9,800 nt of DNA from Candidatus Zixiibacteriota bacterium. GTDB taxonomy: Bacteria; Zixibacteria; MSB-5A5; JAABVY01; JAHJOQ01. The stretch's first letter is position 1. Every line of letters begins with the position of its first letter. Positions 1 through 6,593 of this stretch are shown in pieces. Below the pieces are notes generated by a model, which searched no databases, had not been told where the DNA came from, and saw only the letters and a list, made by a program, of their open reading frames with translations. Location: contig DAOVLC010000026.1 of NCBI GenBank assembly GCA_030631455.1, forward strand, positions 1 to 9,800, in the 5' to 3' direction. The translations under genes were made by a program, and so were the position numbers.

Positions 1-1476
1 GAGGCCGGTATCATCCGGTTGGGATACAGGATTGTTGATTCTGAAGGGCAGTTCCTGTATGACGGTAAGATCATGATAAGAGGCACGGGACCGTTTGTAG
101 TGGATACATCGATCGTTGAAGGTCCGTTCATAAACATGGTGACACACAACAGCGCAGTGGTGTCGTTCGAGACCAATTTCGCCACTTTATGCCGCGTCAT
201 TATGGATGGTCAATCATTCCCCGACAGCAGCCCCGACACTCACCACGAAATTGAACTTCACGGTTTGTTACCGGACACTCAGTATGCATACACCACTGCG
301 TACGGGAATTACCAGGACACATACGGTTTTCGTACAGCGCCCGAACCCGGCTCACGTTCGCCGTTCACATTCGCCTATGGCAGCGACGGCCGTGCCAATA
401 ACGGTGGTGGCGAAAGAGACATCTGGGGAGTCAACTGCTATATGATGAAACGCATCGCAGTCGTATGCAATCTCAAGAATGCGCGGTTTCTTCAGTTCAC
501 CGGCGATCTTATCAACGGCTACACAATCGACGAAGGTCAGATCATGCTCGAATATGCCAACTGGAAACGGTCTGTCGAGCCGTTTGCATGTTACTTCCCC
601 TTCATCGCCGGGTTCGGGAACCACGAAAGCCTCTTGCACTATTTCAGAAACGGAGATAAGAGGGCGAGAATCGATAGGTTCCCATTCGAGACAGAGTCCG
701 CGGAAGCGGTTTTCGCTCGGAACTTCGTTAATCCGAGAAATGGTCCCAGGAGCGAGGATGGGGCGTCCTACGATCCGGATCCGAACGCTACAGATTTCCC
801 GCCGTACGGCGAAAACGCTTTTTATTACTCCTATGCCAATATCGTAATGATATCTCTGAATTCGAATTACTGGTTCTCGCCCACCATCGAACGAGTGCCG
901 GAAATCGGCGGGAATTTGCATGGCTACCTGATGGATAACCAACTGCTGTGGCTGAAATCAACGTTGGAGAAGCTCGAAGACGACGAGAACGTCGATCACG
1001 TTTTCGTCACGCTGCATACGCCGATTCTGCCAAACGGCGGGCACGTCGAAGATGATATGTGGTATAACGGTAACAACTCGTTTAGGCCATATGTGGCATG
1101 CAAACCGGTCGAGAAAGGCATCATCGAACGTCGGGATCAACTCCTTGATCTGCTGATGAACCACAGTACCAAAGTGGTGGCAGCTCTCACAGGGGACGAA
1201 CATAATTACAACCGGTTGAGACTCACAGAAGACACGCCAATATACCTGGATGATTACAAGGGTGATCGTCTGACCGAATTCCGCCCGATCTGGCTAATCA
1301 ACAATGGCGCCGGGGGCGCGCCTTACTACGGGCAGGAAGACACTCCGTGGATGTCGCACCTCGAAGCATTCTCCACACAGAACGCCGTGGTGTTTTTTCA
1401 TGTTGACGGTGACTCGATCACAATCGAGGTGATCAACCCGGATACGATGGAACTGATAGACCAGTTTCAGATTTGA
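1..1476 (+). CDS. Purple-acid-phosphatase-like metallophosphoesterase, 5' end missing
   Basis: A calcineurin-like phosphoesterase that probably hydrolyses phosphate esters at a two-metal centre; the substrate cannot be told from sequence. Counting from a TTG at 19, residues about 34-108 look like the fibronectin-III-like N-terminal domain of purple acid phosphatases, ending in the typical LLPDTQYAY stretch. The catalytic domain follows from about 116: GSDGR (121-125), TGDLI (161-165), GNHE (200-203), TLHTPI (331-336) and GDEHNYNR (392-399). The last motif has Asp where the family usually has the first His of GHxH. No stop lies between the TTG and the left edge, and the residues before it read naturally into the protein, so the true start and any signal peptide are probably outside the window. 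It is separated from the next gene by 194 bases and looks independent of it. The superfamily is secure; the exact family and the export status are not. Confidence 0.8.
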   Translation, partial: EAGIIRLGYRIVDSEGQFLYDGKIMIRGTGPFVVDTSIVEGPFINMVTHNSAVVSFETNFATLCRVIMDGQSFPDSSPDTHHEIELHGLLPDTQYAYTTAYGNYQDTYGFRTAPEPGSRSPFTFAYGSDGRANNGGGERDIWGVNCYMMKRIAVVCNLKNARFLQFTGDLINGYTIDEGQIMLEYANWKRSVEPFACYFPFIAGFGNHESLLHYFRNGDKRARIDRFPFETESAEAVFARNFVNPRNGPRSEDGASYDPDPNATDFPPYGENAFYYSYANIVMISLNSNYWFSPTIERVPEIGGNLHGYLMDNQLLWLKSTLEKLEDDENVDHVFVTLHTPILPNGGHVEDDMWYNGNNSFRPYVACKPVEKGIIERRDQLLDLLMNHSTKVVAALTGDEHNYNRLRLTEDTPIYLDDYKGDRLTEFRPIWLINNGAGGAPYYGQEDTPWMSHLEAFSTQNAVVFFHVDGDSITIEVINPDTMELIDQFQI

Positions 1477-1610
1477 TCTAAGCCCAAACGGAATCGACCT
1501 ATCAGCAATGTTTCGCGGATATAAGGACTAATATTACGTGATTGCCTCGCGACCGCGCGACGTCGCCCGCATCTCGGATACGAACGCTTCTTTCGACAAC
1601 CTGATAAGCT

Positions 1611-1639
1611 CAAATGATTTGCAGATCGCTGACAAATCA
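1611..1639. promoter_or_regulatory. Candidate operator: nested inverted repeats in the cdaA promoter
   Basis: Three copies of the half-site CAAAT/ATTTG lie within 29 bases. CAAAT-G-ATTTG (1611-1621) is a perfect 11-base palindrome. TGATTTG (1615-1621) and CAAATCA (1633-1639) form a perfect 7-base inverted repeat with an 11-base spacer, and the spacer continues the symmetry (CAG at 1622-1624, CTG at 1629-1631). The two same-strand CAAAT copies start 22 bases apart, close to two helical turns. The element covers the -35 box and ends 2 bases before the -10 box, where a bound dimeric regulator would block RNA polymerase. It lies upstream of the predicted transcription start, so it should not be a leader hairpin of this transcript. 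The regulator is unknown. Confidence 0.4.
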
Positions 1640-1647
1640 ATTATAAT
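1619..1647 (+). promoter_or_regulatory. Predicted sigma70-type promoter of the cdaA operon
   Basis: A perfect -10 box TATAAT lies at 1642-1647. Exactly 17 bases upstream is TTGCAG (1619-1624), a weak -35 box that keeps the TTG. Transcription would start near 1653-1655, giving a leader of only about 16-18 bases, just enough for the ribosome site AAGGAG at 1662-1667. Such a short leader leaves no room for a riboswitch or attenuator, so control would have to act at initiation. It is the only good promoter I see upstream of the seven-gene cluster. Confidence 0.6.
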
Positions 1648-1670
1648 GATAAGTTAACGGCAAGGAGACT

Positions 1671-2432
1671 ATGGAGCTATTTCACTACGAATTCCTGAGT
1701 TTCACGCTTCTCGACCTTATCGATGTCGCTGTGGTCAGTTTCATCGTTTACAAGGTGTTGATGCTGATCCGAGGCACCAGATCGGCTCAGATCGTGAGTG
1801 GGCTGACGATTCTGCTCCTGGTTGCGTTCATCGCCTTCTGGTTCCAACTCGAAGGTCTGAAATGGCTCTTCACGAACCTTGCCACAATCGGCTTCATTGT
1901 CCTTGTGATAATATTCCAGCCGGAGATCAGAGGTGCGCTCGCACAGATTGGGCATTCGCGGTTTTTCAAGCATCTGTTCAAGTTCGAGTCGCACAAGGCG
2001 ATAGATGAATTGGTCAAAGGTGTGATCCGGCTCTCGGAACTCAGATACGGTGCGCTGATCGTGATACAGCGCGCGGTCGGTCTCAAGAACATAATCGAGA
2101 CTGGTCGGATGGTCAACGCCCCGCTTTCTTCCGATCTTTTGACGACAATTTTCACGCCATATACACCGTTGCATGACGGCGCGGTCGTTCTCCACGGTGA
2201 CGATATGATCGCAGCGGCATGTGTCCTTCCATTGACCCAGAATCCACGGTTCGATCAGTTGTTCGGCATGAGACACAAAGCAGCGGTCGGGATAACCGAG
2301 GAATCGGACGCGGTATGCCTTGTCGTTTCTGAGGAAACCGGCGCGGTCTCCTGCGCATTTCGAGGAATCCTCAAGAGAGATCTCGAGAAACTCAACCTCA
2401 GAGAGACCCTGCTCAGCATCCTCGAGAAGTAG
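1671..2432 (+). CDS. cdaA: Diadenylate cyclase CdaA (membrane c-di-AMP synthase)
   Basis: Condenses two ATP into cyclic di-AMP, a messenger that in studied bacteria controls potassium and osmolyte transport and envelope homeostasis. At 253 residues it is slightly shorter than the roughly 270 of Firmicute CdaA. It has the expected order: three N-terminal hydrophobic segments (about 12-32, 39-57, 65-82), a linker, then the DAC domain. The catalytic DGA motif is at 169-171 and the ATP-binding RHR motif appears as RHK at 201-203, at the family spacing, followed by a VVSEETGAVS stretch. The ATG follows AAGGAG after only 3 bases, but no better start exists and the N-terminus aligns with the family. 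It heads the cluster. In many bacteria cdaA is followed by cdaR (ybbR) and glmM; here obg follows 8 bases later and no cdaR is in view. The family call is very secure; activity with the Lys variant is inferred. Confidence 0.93.
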   Translation: MELFHYEFLSFTLLDLIDVAVVSFIVYKVLMLIRGTRSAQIVSGLTILLLVAFIAFWFQLEGLKWLFTNLATIGFIVLVIIFQPEIRGALAQIGHSRFFKHLFKFESHKAIDELVKGVIRLSELRYGALIVIQRAVGLKNIIETGRMVNAPLSSDLLTTIFTPYTPLHDGAVVLHGDDMIAAACVLPLTQNPRFDQLFGMRHKAAVGITEESDAVCLVVSEETGAVSCAFRGILKRDLEKLNLRETLLSILEK

Positions 2433-2440
2433 AGTGGCTG

Positions 2441-3424
2441 ATGTTTGTGGATCTGGTTGAAATCGAGGTCGAGGCCGGTGACGGCGGCAATGGTGTAGTC
2501 TCGTTTCACAGAGCGAAGAATATCGCCAAAGGTGGCCCCGATGGAGGCGATGGTGGCAGGGGCGGTGACGTCGCATTCAAAGTCGATGATAACCTGATGA
2601 CATTGATGGACTTAAAGTATCGAAGGAAGTACGCTGCCGAGCGAGGAGCCGACGGCTCAGGCGGGCAGAAAACAGGCAAGGATGGCAAGGCTGTGATAGT
2701 ACGAGTTCCTCCCGGTACAACGATCTACGATACTCAGGATCGGGAGAATCTGCTCTTCGATTTAGTTGATGATGGTCAGCAGTTTGTTGCGGTGAAGGGC
2801 GGCAGAGGCGGCAAGGGCAATGTCCATTTCAAGTCGCCGACAAACCAAGCCCCCAGAGAAGCGACACCGGGCAGGCAGGGCGAAAAGAAAACGCTCCTGC
2901 TCGAACTGAGGCTGATTGCGGATGTTGGTCTCGTCGGTTACCCCAATGCTGGGAAATCGACCACACTCGCGGTCACCTCGCAGGCTAAGCCGAAGATCGC
3001 GAGTTATCCATTCACGACTTTGGCACCGAATCTCGGAATAGTAGAGCTTGGAAATTACAAGTCGTTCCGTATGGCAGACATTCCGGGCATAATCGAAGGC
3101 GCCAGCCGCGGCAAGGGATTGGGGCTTTCCTTCTTGAGACATATAATGCGAACCAGAGTGCTCCTGTTCATTCTCGATGCATCGGAGCCAAACCCGGGCG
3201 AGGCACTGTCGCTTCTTCAGAAAGAACTCGCCGGTTTTGATTGGAGGCTGAACGAAAAGCCGTATGTTGTTGCCCTGAACAAGATCGACCTCGTGCCGCC
3301 GGATCGCATAGACGAAATGAAGATCTCCTTCGGCCCCGACTGTATAACAACAAGTGGTGTGACGAAGGCCGGGATAGATGAGCTAAAAAGAGCGCTCGGA
3401 GAGAAACTGGAACTATATGACTGA
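2441..3424 (+). CDS. obg: GTPase Obg (CgtA)
   Basis: Essential, slow GTPase that binds the large ribosomal subunit and links assembly to growth state and stress. Residues 1-158 form the glycine-rich Obg fold (for example GGPDGGDGGRGG at 31-42). The GTPase domain follows with G1 GYPNAGKST (166-174), G2 YPFTTL (189-194), G3 DIPG (213-216), G4 NKID (280-283) and a G5-like TSGVT (304-308). At 327 residues it ends right after the G domain and lacks the C-terminal OCT domain of some Firmicute and actinobacterial homologues, as is common elsewhere. The ATG lies 8 bases after the cdaA stop with only a weak ribosome site, so translation is probably coupled to cdaA. Its last 8 bases overlap dprA. The identification is secure. 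Confidence 0.96.
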   Translation: MFVDLVEIEVEAGDGGNGVVSFHRAKNIAKGGPDGGDGGRGGDVAFKVDDNLMTLMDLKYRRKYAAERGADGSGGQKTGKDGKAVIVRVPPGTTIYDTQDRENLLFDLVDDGQQFVAVKGGRGGKGNVHFKSPTNQAPREATPGRQGEKKTLLLELRLIADVGLVGYPNAGKSTTLAVTSQAKPKIASYPFTTLAPNLGIVELGNYKSFRMADIPGIIEGASRGKGLGLSFLRHIMRTRVLLFILDASEPNPGEALSLLQKELAGFDWRLNEKPYVVALNKIDLVPPDRIDEMKISFGPDCITTSGVTKAGIDELKRALGEKLELYD

Positions 3425-4550
3425 AACTCGGGAAGAACTTCAGCTCTGGGTCGCTCTCGGCCGGGTCCGCAATTTAGGTCCTGTTCTCATAAAACGTCTT
3501 CTGGAAGCATTCAAAACGCCGAAGGCGGTTTTCGGCGCCGGTCGCGAGGAACTGGCGAAAGTCAAAGGCATAAGCGGCAACTTAGCGGATTCAATTAGGA
3601 GAGGTCCTGATCTTGAGTTTGCCAAACAGCAGATAGATCTGGTCATCGATCGTGGTTTCAAGCTGATCACATATCAATCTAAGAATTACCCGTCGCGATT
3701 GAAGCAGATCTACGACCCACCGTATCTCCTCTACGCAAAAGGAGATATCACCGATGCGGATGATAGGGCTGTTGCTATGGTCGGCTCTCGCCATGCTACT
3801 CATTACGGGAAGTCAATGGCGGAGGACGTTGCCAGGCAATTAGCAAGTGCGGGTATCACGGTGGTTTCCGGTTTCGCGAGAGGAATAGACTCGATATCGC
3901 ACAGAGCGGCGATATCTTCAGGTGGAAGGACTATAGCAGTTCTCGGCTGCGGGCTCGATGTCATATATCCGCCCGAAAACAAGTCACTTTACAGGGACAT
4001 CTCGGAACACGGGGCGCTGATATCTGAGTTCCCACCCGGAACTCCCCCGGAAGGCCCCAATTTCCCGAGGAGAAATCGGATTATCTCCGGCCTTTCTCTC
4101 GGTGTCGTAATCGTCGAAGCCGGACGTAAATCGGGTGCGCTGCTAACGGCGAACCATGCGCTGGAGCAAAATCGGGAGGTTTTCGCCGTGCCGGGCAATA
4201 TCACATCGAGTACCAGTTCCGGCACCAACACGTTAATAAAGCAGGGAGCACATTTGGTGACATCGGCCGAGGACGTTCTATCGGAGTTAAAGTTCATAAT
4301 CCCGGGTACCGGCAAAGATACGTTCGCTCCTGTTTCGACTGTGAAACTAGAGTCCGAGGAGGCCGAGCTATTCGACATAATGGCAGAGGAACCAGTGCAT
4401 GTCGATATCCTGTCTCGCAGGTCAGGTTTGGGTGTTCCTCGCCTGCTCGAACTGCTTCTTGCGATGGAACTCAAAGGCGCCGTGACGCAGATGTCGGGTA
4501 AAAAGTTTGTGAAATCGGGTGTAAGACTGTATAATGGGACGTCGACTTGA
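3417..4550 (+). CDS. dprA: DNA-processing protein DprA
   Basis: Cytoplasmic protein that binds incoming single-stranded DNA during natural transformation and loads RecA; it is also found in bacteria not known to be competent. Of its 377 residues, about 1-70 form a helix-hairpin-helix/SAM-like region (VRNLGPVLIKRLL and VKGISGNLADSI). The Rossmann-fold core spans about 80-290 with VGSRHAT (122-128), SGFARGID (151-158), NFPRRNRIISGLS (215-227), EAGRKSGALLTA (234-245) and QGAHLV (276-281). A C-terminal winged-helix domain covers about 315-370. All conserved core motifs are intact. The ATG overlaps the end of obg by 8 bases, and the stop overlaps the ptsH start. The usual neighbour topA is absent. 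The family call is secure; a competence role depends on comE/pil genes outside the window. Confidence 0.95.
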   Translation: MTETREELQLWVALGRVRNLGPVLIKRLLEAFKTPKAVFGAGREELAKVKGISGNLADSIRRGPDLEFAKQQIDLVIDRGFKLITYQSKNYPSRLKQIYDPPYLLYAKGDITDADDRAVAMVGSRHATHYGKSMAEDVARQLASAGITVVSGFARGIDSISHRAAISSGGRTIAVLGCGLDVIYPPENKSLYRDISEHGALISEFPPGTPPEGPNFPRRNRIISGLSLGVVIVEAGRKSGALLTANHALEQNREVFAVPGNITSSTSSGTNTLIKQGAHLVTSAEDVLSELKFIIPGTGKDTFAPVSTVKLESEEAELFDIMAEEPVHVDILSRRSGLGVPRLLELLLAMELKGAVTQMSGKKFVKSGVRLYNGTST

Positions 4551-4813
4551 TTGAGAAGGAGATAACGGTTATCAATAAACTGGGTTTGCATGCAAGACCG
4601 GCCGCCCAGCTTGTTAAGACGATTTCGAGATTCAAATCGGAGGTCTCCATCAAACGCGATAGTCTTACAGTGAATGCAAAGAGTATCATGGGGGTTATGA
4701 TGCTCGCGGCTGAGCTGGGTGCCGTGCTGAAGTTTCAGATAGAGGGAGAGGACGAGAGGCAGGCAATGGACGCGATTGAGAAGGTCTTTCAGGATAAGTT
4801 CGGAGAAGATTAG
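4547..4813 (+). CDS. ptsH: Phosphocarrier protein HPr
   Basis: Small cytoplasmic carrier of the phosphoenolpyruvate phosphotransferase system, accepting phosphate from enzyme I on a histidine and passing it on. The 88-residue protein has the active-site motif GLHARPAA with His at residue 15, and the regulatory loop KSIMG with Ser at residue 46. Both numbers match classical HPr, which supports the TTG at 4547 as the start. Start and dprA stop share TTGA (4-base overlap), so translation is probably coupled; a GGGA at 4536-4539 could serve as ribosome site. In Gram-positives and some Gram-negatives Ser46 is phosphorylated by HPr kinase, so a kinase gene may exist elsewhere in this genome. ptsI starts 2 bases after the stop. 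The identification is secure. Confidence 0.94.
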   Translation: MIEKEITVINKLGLHARPAAQLVKTISRFKSEVSIKRDSLTVNAKSIMGVMMLAAELGAVLKFQIEGEDERQAMDAIEKVFQDKFGED

Positions 4814-4815
4814 AG

Positions 4816-6564
4816 TTGGACAATCGATTCAGTACCATAAAGCTACGAGGCGTCGCCGCTTCCGCAGGCCTGGCATGCGGGATTTCGTTTATTCACTATG
4901 AGAAGCTCACTCGGGTGAGGCAGGAGCGCATTCAGAGCAGCCAGGTCAGAGCAGAGATCAGGAGACTCAACAGGGCTTTGGCAAAAACCACCAGTGAACT
5001 CGAAGTCCTGCGAAACGAGGCACGAAGTTCGGTTGGTACGGAACTCTCTAAGATATTCGACGCCGAGCTGATGATACTGGAAGACGCAGACTTCATGACC
5101 AAAGTCAAGCAGGCGGTCGTAGCGAAACTCCAGAATGTGGAGTATCTGTTCCAACAGGAAGTCAACAAGACAGTTCGCTCCCTATCGAGGTCAAAAGACG
5201 AATATATGCGCGAGATGATTTCCGACATCAACTCAGTGTCGGCTCGCCTACTGCACAATCTGTCCGGATTCGAGGACATCAAGCTTCGGCGAACCAGGAC
5301 ACCGATCATAGCCTTTGCTCCGTTCTTCTCACCCGGCGAAATCATAAGCATGCGGAAGGCGAACGTAGCTGCCTTCGTTGCCGAGACCGGAGGACCGACA
5401 TCCCATATGGTGCTCTTTGCCAAGGCGCTCGGACTGCCGGCAGTGGTCGGGGTGAAAGGATGCCTGGACAGAGTCAGGTCGAGTCAGCAAGTGCTTGTCG
5501 ATGGAAACAAGGGCGAGGTTACCATATCCCCACCCACCGAGGACTGGAAGGCGTTCAAGAAGAAAGTTGATTCGCTGAAGCGGAGAGAACGGCGGCATTT
5601 TGCGAGCATCGGAGATATACCGTCGGCCACGATTGATGGTCACAGGGTAGAGATTCAGGCGAATCTTGAAGTCCCCACCGAGTACGATGAGAAGCTCGCA
5701 GGAGAGAATGTCGGCGTCGGGCTGTATAGAACTGAGTTTCTGTACTTGAATTCAGGCAGTTTTCCGGATGAAGAGGCGCAGTATGCCGTCTACTCGAAGA
5801 TCGCCGAACAGTTCAGATCCCAGACTGTGACACTTCGAACATTCGATTTAGGCGGCGACAAGTTCACCGAGCACTTTAGGAACGAAGGCGAAGCGAATCC
5901 CGCTCTTGGCTGGCGTGCCATCAGATTTTCCCTCGATGTTCCGAAAATATTCCGGGCTCAATTGAGGGCGATGCTGAGGGCTTCGGTACACGGAAATATC
6001 AGGATCATGCTCCCGATGATTTCCAGCCTTGAGCAGGTCGTTCGCGCGAAACGAGCTCTTTCAGGAGTGAAGCGTGACCTGACGAGGCGAGGAGTGCCAT
6101 TCGACCAAAGTACACAGCTGGGCATAATGATCGAGATTCCGTCTGCGGCTATCATGGCATACAGACTTGCTCTCGAAGTCGATTTCTTTTCGATCGGCAC
6201 GAACGATTTGACGCAGTACGCTCTGGCTGTCGACCGAGGCAACGCTAAGGTGGCCAAGTGGTACAGGGAACTCCACCCTGCGGTACTAAGGCTGATTGCG
6301 ATGGCAGTCGACGCGGGGCACGAGCACCACTTACCTGTAAGCCTCTGCGGAGAACTCGCGGGCAATCCTATCGCCACGAAAATGTTAGTCGGGTTCGGTA
6401 TCGATTCACTTTCCATGAGTCCGAACTCCATTCACTCTGTAAAAGCGCTGCTGCCACAAATGAGCTTTGAGGAATCGCGACAGTTTTCACGGCGGGTGCT
6501 CACCATGTCAAGTGTTGCAGAAATAGAGAGCTTCCTCGGCGAGGACTATGAGAAGATCCGATAG
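4816..6564 (+). CDS. ptsI: Phosphoenolpyruvate-protein phosphotransferase (PTS enzyme I)
   Basis: Autophosphorylates from phosphoenolpyruvate and passes the phosphate to HPr. Of 582 residues, about 1-240 form the HPr-binding and phosphohistidine domains, with the active-site His197 in GGPTSHMV (consensus GGRTSH, so an Arg is replaced by Pro). The PEP-binding barrel follows: LYRTEF (Arg305), LRTFDLGGDK (Arg341), IEIPSAA (metal ligand Glu440), GTNDLTQY (Asp464) and SLCGELAG (catalytic Cys511). All expected catalytic residues are present and the length is typical. There is no GAF or EIIA fusion, so this is plain enzyme I and not PtsP or a multidomain form. The start is a TTG 2 bases after the ptsH stop, preceded by GGAGA at 4802-4806; no in-frame ATG lies close enough to keep the conserved N-terminal GVAASAGLA. 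No sugar-specific enzyme II gene is in the window. Confidence 0.94.
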   Translation: MDNRFSTIKLRGVAASAGLACGISFIHYEKLTRVRQERIQSSQVRAEIRRLNRALAKTTSELEVLRNEARSSVGTELSKIFDAELMILEDADFMTKVKQAVVAKLQNVEYLFQQEVNKTVRSLSRSKDEYMREMISDINSVSARLLHNLSGFEDIKLRRTRTPIIAFAPFFSPGEIISMRKANVAAFVAETGGPTSHMVLFAKALGLPAVVGVKGCLDRVRSSQQVLVDGNKGEVTISPPTEDWKAFKKKVDSLKRRERRHFASIGDIPSATIDGHRVEIQANLEVPTEYDEKLAGENVGVGLYRTEFLYLNSGSFPDEEAQYAVYSKIAEQFRSQTVTLRTFDLGGDKFTEHFRNEGEANPALGWRAIRFSLDVPKIFRAQLRAMLRASVHGNIRIMLPMISSLEQVVRAKRALSGVKRDLTRRGVPFDQSTQLGIMIEIPSAAIMAYRLALEVDFFSIGTNDLTQYALAVDRGNAKVAKWYRELHPAVLRLIAMAVDAGHEHHLPVSLCGELAGNPIATKMLVGFGIDSLSMSPNSIHSVKALLPQMSFEESRQFSRRVLTMSSVAEIESFLGEDYEKIR

Positions 6565-6581
6565 CTGGTCATAAGTCACAC

Positions 6582-6586
6582 AGAGG
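6582..6586 (+). promoter_or_regulatory. Ribosome binding site of the isomerase gene
   Basis: AGAGG lies 7 bases before the ATG at 6594. It is the clearest ribosome site inside the cluster and fits the longest internal gap (29 bases), where translation is less likely to be coupled. No promoter-like boxes are visible in this gap. Confidence 0.5.
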
Positions 6587-6593
6587 CGATTAT

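Larger units (their letters stand above)
1477..1670. other. Intergenic region upstream of cdaA
   Basis: This gap holds no convincing gene. The left half (1477-1600) contains a short GC-rich palindrome, GCGACGTCGC at 1557-1566, with no T-run after it, so it is not a standard terminator for the phosphoesterase gene. The right half carries the cdaA promoter and its symmetric elements. A 7-base direct repeat TGATAAG occurs at 1602-1608 and 1647-1653, bracketing the promoter. Confidence 0.7.

Noticed and set aside
352..942. A 196-codon minus-strand frame inside the phosphoesterase gene
   Set aside because: It lies antisense within a gene with clear motifs, has no ribosome site and no recognisable family.
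1549..1566. GC-rich symmetric stretch (GCGACGTCGC at 1557-1566) as a terminator for the phosphoesterase gene
   Set aside because: The palindrome has no loop and no T-run follows; the alternative stem GCGAC/GTCGC is only 5 pairs and also lacks the T-run.
1615..1650. The TGATTTG/CAAATCA inverted repeat as a Rho-independent terminator of the upstream gene
   Set aside because: The stem is AT-rich with an 11-base loop or a bulge, and it is followed by ATTATAAT, not a T-run. Its exact fit within the promoter makes an operator the better reading.
1477..1670. A c-di-AMP (ydaO-type) or other riboswitch ahead of cdaA
   Set aside because: The predicted transcript leader is only about 16-18 bases and I see no extended paired structure or conserved riboswitch core in the gap.
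1677..2576. A 299-codon open frame on the minus strand opposite cdaA and the start of obg
   Set aside because: Its product is rich in His, Arg, Cys and Gln with no recognisable domain, and the opposite strand encodes intact CdaA and Obg motifs through the same bases. It is a shadow frame.
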